Notes under the pieces: generated by a model
The model's database searches: none
What the model saw: the letters and a program-made list of their open reading frames with translations, nothing else
What the model was told of the DNA's origin: nothing
Part shown: positions 7,090 through 8,297 of the stretch, in pieces
How positions within the stretch are numbered: position 1 is the first letter of the stretch
Layout: each line of letters starts with the position of its first letter
Position numbers and translations under genes: made by a program
Assembly: GCA_030837935.1 (NCBI GenBank)
Contig: JAUQXU010000357.1
Coordinates: 1 to 8,297 of the forward strand
Origin: Candidatus Brocadia sp.
Lineage (GTDB): Bacteria > Planctomycetota > Brocadiia > Brocadiales > Brocadiaceae
Length of the DNA: 8,297 bases
Direction: 5' to 3'

Positions 7090-7224
7090 TCAATGGTATC
7101 TCTCCCTCTTTCTAAACTCAGAAAAAAACTGGCACAGCACCAGAAAGGCAATTCCGACTAACCCAACAATCACAGGAATACAACTATAAAAGCCGGTAAG
7201 GATATGCCCGCTTTGTCCATTCAC
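7090..7224 (-). CDS. Possible small membrane protein, start uncertain
   Basis: I do not recognise this ORF. Just past the thioredoxin stop, in another frame, lies a segment that looks like one transmembrane helix (PVIVGLVGIAFLVLCQFF) followed by a basic tail (EFRKRERYH) and TGA. The open frame runs back into the thioredoxin gene; GTG at 7222-7224 would give 44 aa and ATG at 7303-7305 would give 71 aa. Neither has a strong ribosome binding site. The hydrophobic-then-basic pattern starting exactly where the upstream gene ends is suggestive, but it could be chance in an AT-rich spacer. Confidence 0.22.
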   Translation of the reverse strand: MNGQSGHILTGFYSCIPVIVGLVGIAFLVLCQFFSEFRKRERYH

Positions 7225-7753
7225 TCTCAGGATATCTGGCCTGAAGTTGTTCGTAAGCCTCTTTAAGTCCTTTTGGATTTTTAGTGTCCTTGTATAAACA
7301 TACACCTTTCAGATAAATTGCCTCAGGCGCTGAGCTGCTTTTGGAAAAATCAGATAAAATCTTCTCCAGTCCTGAGAGCGCATCCTTGAATGCATTCAGA
7401 TCAAAATGAACCTTTGCAATACCCAGCAATAATGAAGGAATTAATTCTTCCGGGGAAAGAAAACCGACTGTCCTGTGGTGTTCTTTGCCATCTGTATCTA
7501 GTATTACAAGGGTTGGAGTCCACGTTATACTAAAATCCGTGGCAAGTGGCCGCGTGTCATAGCGCACACGCAGCGGAATTACAGAATCATTGATAAATTC
7601 GATAACGTTTTTATTTGGATACGAAACTGTATCCATCTGTTGGCATCCGATTCAGCCTGGGTTAAAGAAATCGAGCAACACTGGCTTTTTTTCAGATCGT
7701 GCCCTTGACAGGGCCATGTCCATCTGTGATTCCCATGTAATTTTATTTTCCAT
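7184..7753 (-). CDS. Selenocysteine-containing thioredoxin-fold protein (UxxC active site) with TPR-like tail
   Basis: Starting at ATG 7751-7753, with a perfect AAGGAGG 7 nt upstream, the frame runs for 189 codons to TAG with one internal TGA at 7652-7654 (codon 34). The context is DFFNPG-U-IGCQQMD, so the TGA occupies the first position of a thioredoxin CxxC, giving U34-I-G-C37. The cis-Pro loop is intact (TWTPTLVILD, P80) and residues 115-189 look like helical TPR-type repeats ending YPYRLL. A hairpin of bacterial SECIS type begins 16 nt after the TGA. The predicted role is cytoplasmic thiol-disulfide or peroxide-type redox chemistry with a selenolate nucleophile; its partner is probably the rhodanese gene 23 bp upstream. 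Annotating from the later ATG at 7634-7636 would lose the active site. A pseudogene or sequencing error is unlikely because both halves are conserved in frame. Confidence 0.9.
7616..7635 (-). promoter_or_regulatory. Bacterial SECIS element of the thioredoxin-like gene
   Basis: On the coding strand a perfect 7-bp stem, TGGATAC/GTATCCA, encloses the six-base loop AGTTTC. The stem begins 16 nt after the TGA at 7652-7654 and the loop begins 24 nt after it. A short stem with G and U near the start of the apical loop at this spacing is the pattern recognised by SelB, as in E. coli fdhF (loop AGGUCU). It lies inside the coding sequence, as in all bacterial SECIS elements. Confidence 0.82.
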
Positions 7754-7776
7754 AATCTTGCCTCCTTATAGTAAAG

Positions 7777-8097
7777 TTACGGTTCAATGGGATACCCCGC
7801 CTTTTCCCATCCATTAACGCCGCCACTAAGGGCCTTTGCATTCTTATATCCCTTCATTATACATTTCGCTGCCTGACCGGCAGCGCTTGCCTCTTTAGGT
7901 CAGCCACAGTAAAAGACAATTTCCCGATCTTTCGATAATGAAGGAAGTATCGATTTGAATTCTTCCAGAGAAATTGCTCCCTGCAGTTTCATTCGTCTGA
8001 ACGTTGCCTCGTCATCGTATGCACAGACGAGGAGCGTTGTGCCGGATTTTACCTTCTGGTAAACTTCTTTCGGAGTAACACGTATGGGTTCTGCCAT
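7777..8097 (-). CDS. Selenocysteine-containing rhodanese-like sulfurtransferase
   Basis: Read from ATG 8095-8097 the frame gives 106 aa with one internal TGA at 7900-7902 (codon 66) and a TAA at 7777-7779. The active-site loop reads IVFYCG-U-PKEASAAG. C64 is at the rhodanese catalytic position, and U66 replaces the second Cys of the YCxCPxEASA loop seen in related single-domain rhodaneses. The C-terminal rhodanese signature ALSGGVNGWEKAGYPIEP is intact, which shows that translation is expected to continue past the TGA. Rhodaneses move sulfane sulfur as Cys persulfide; a neighbouring Sec could act as resolving or transfer residue (inference). The ATG at 8097 is preferred over a GTG at 8107-8109 because GAGG lies 6 nt upstream of it. 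It is followed after 23 bp by the thioredoxin-like selenoprotein and preceded by a riboswitch. Confidence 0.9.
7867..7885 (-). promoter_or_regulatory. Bacterial SECIS element of the rhodanese-like gene
   Basis: The coding strand forms a perfect 7-bp GC-rich stem, CGCTGCC/GGCAGCG, around the loop GGTCA. The stem begins 14 nt after the TGA at 7900-7902 and the loop starts 22 nt after it. The GGTC loop is very close to the GGUC core of the E. coli fdhF SECIS loop. The position is right for SelB-directed selenocysteine insertion. Confidence 0.85.
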
Positions 8098-8172
8098 GAT
8101 ACGCCTCACATTCGTTTTAAAAATTACGTTTTACATCTTTTTTAATAATTATGGCATGGATTTAAACCAAAT
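8098..8172 (-). other. Leader between terminator and rhodanese gene
   Basis: About 75 nt of AT-rich untranslated leader connect the terminator to the rhodanese ribosome binding site (GAGG). No open reading frame and no promoter of sound quality was found, so transcription of the selenoprotein operon most likely arrives from beyond the right edge through the riboswitch. Confidence 0.5.
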
Positions 8173-8224
8173 AAAAAAGCCTTACTGCAAAAATGTTTTT
8201 TATAACATCTTCGGCAGTAAGGCT
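8173..8224 (-). terminator. Intrinsic terminator forming the riboswitch expression platform
   Basis: On the minus strand AGCCTTACTGC (8214-8224) pairs perfectly with GCAGTAAGGCT (8178-8188), with a small inner ATGTT/AACAT stem between them. The structure is followed directly by TTTTTTATTT. It lies upstream of the rhodanese start with no gene between. Its 5' arm is the conserved 3' segment of the riboswitch aptamer, so aptamer and terminator cannot form together. Confidence 0.82.
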
Positions 8225-8297
8225 GTCTTCCTACGAACCGTTTAAGCAGTTTAAACCGTTTAAACTGCTTCTAAAGACCCTTTCCTTTGCGTCCCCT
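8209..8297 (-). ncRNA. GEMM-I type cyclic-dinucleotide riboswitch, 5' part cut by window edge
   Basis: The minus strand begins with GGGGACGCAAAGG, then AAAGGGTCTT, a 13-bp hairpin AAGCAGTTTAAAC/GTTTAAACTGCTT (8244-8270), and AAGACAGCCTTACTGCCGAAG (8209-8229). This order matches the 3' two-thirds of the GEMM-I aptamer: GGGACGCAAAG, a variable stem closed by GTCTT/AAGAC, and then an AGCC-N-GUUGCCGAAG-like end. The 5' CAAACC-containing strand lies outside the window. The base that separates c-di-GMP from cGAMP classes is therefore not visible. With the overlapping terminator it should be an ON switch: ligand binding stabilises the aptamer and frees the RNA polymerase to enter the selenoprotein operon. 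The base after GCAAAG is G where I recall C, so it is not a textbook match. Confidence 0.68.

Noticed and set aside
7652..7654. TGA as a nonsense mutation making the thioredoxin gene a pseudogene
   Set aside because: The TGA replaces exactly the active-site Cys, both sides remain in frame and family-like, a SECIS-type hairpin follows, and the adjacent gene shows the same pattern independently.
7900..7902. Genome-wide reassignment of TGA to Trp or Gly
   Set aside because: The radical SAM gene ends with a plausible TGA stop, Trp is encoded by TGG throughout, and the two internal TGAs both sit at redox positions where Cys, not Trp or Gly, is expected.
8098..8109. GTG start for the rhodanese gene four codons upstream
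   Set aside because: It has no Shine-Dalgarno, whereas the ATG at 8095-8097 has GAGG at 6 nt.

Overview
This window reads as a Gram-negative, anaerobic or micro-oxic bacterium that makes selenoproteins. There is a lipoprotein signal peptide, B12/radical SAM chemistry, two in-frame UGA codons each followed by a bacterial SECIS-type hairpin, and part of a GEMM-class cyclic-dinucleotide riboswitch. Base composition is moderate and intergenic DNA is AT-rich, with dispersed CCCCTC..GAGGGG palindromes. Desulfobacterota, Nitrospirota or an anammox-type planctomycete would all fit; the sequence does not decide between them. Every convincing gene is on the minus strand, so transcription runs from high to low coordinates.

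Right end (7777-8297): a GEMM-I type (c-di-GMP or cGAMP) riboswitch, cut by the window edge, runs into an intrinsic terminator whose 5' arm is the conserved 3' part of the aptamer. About 75 nt further on begins a two-gene operon: a rhodanese-like sulfurtransferase (7777-8097) and a thioredoxin-fold protein (7184-7753). Both are interrupted by TGA at a redox position, CG-U-P in the rhodanese and U-I-G-C in the thioredoxin. Conventional gene calling would break both into fragments; read with selenocysteine they are complete proteins. A doubtful small membrane ORF follows.

Middle (3559-7043): a stress and detoxification group. It holds a YcaC-like isochorismatase-fold hydrolase, a pirin with all four metal ligands, an S1C (HtrA/Deg-like) protease with a PDZ domain but no visible export signal, and a WrbA flavodoxin-like NAD(P)H:quinone oxidoreductase. 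Most have their own good Shine-Dalgarno sequence.

Left part (354-3376): a CuA-type cupredoxin lipoprotein, then a B12-binding radical SAM protein starting 1 nt after the cupredoxin stop, then a type III polyketide synthase with an intact Cys-His-Asn triad. This three-gene block lies between inverted copies of a dispersed repeat of about 60 bp (117-187 and 3391-3458). The left copy merges into a larger fold-back (172-277). The block may be a transferred or modular unit for a phenolic or lipid-like product.

The most interesting system is the pair of adjacent selenoprotein genes placed directly behind a second-messenger riboswitch.
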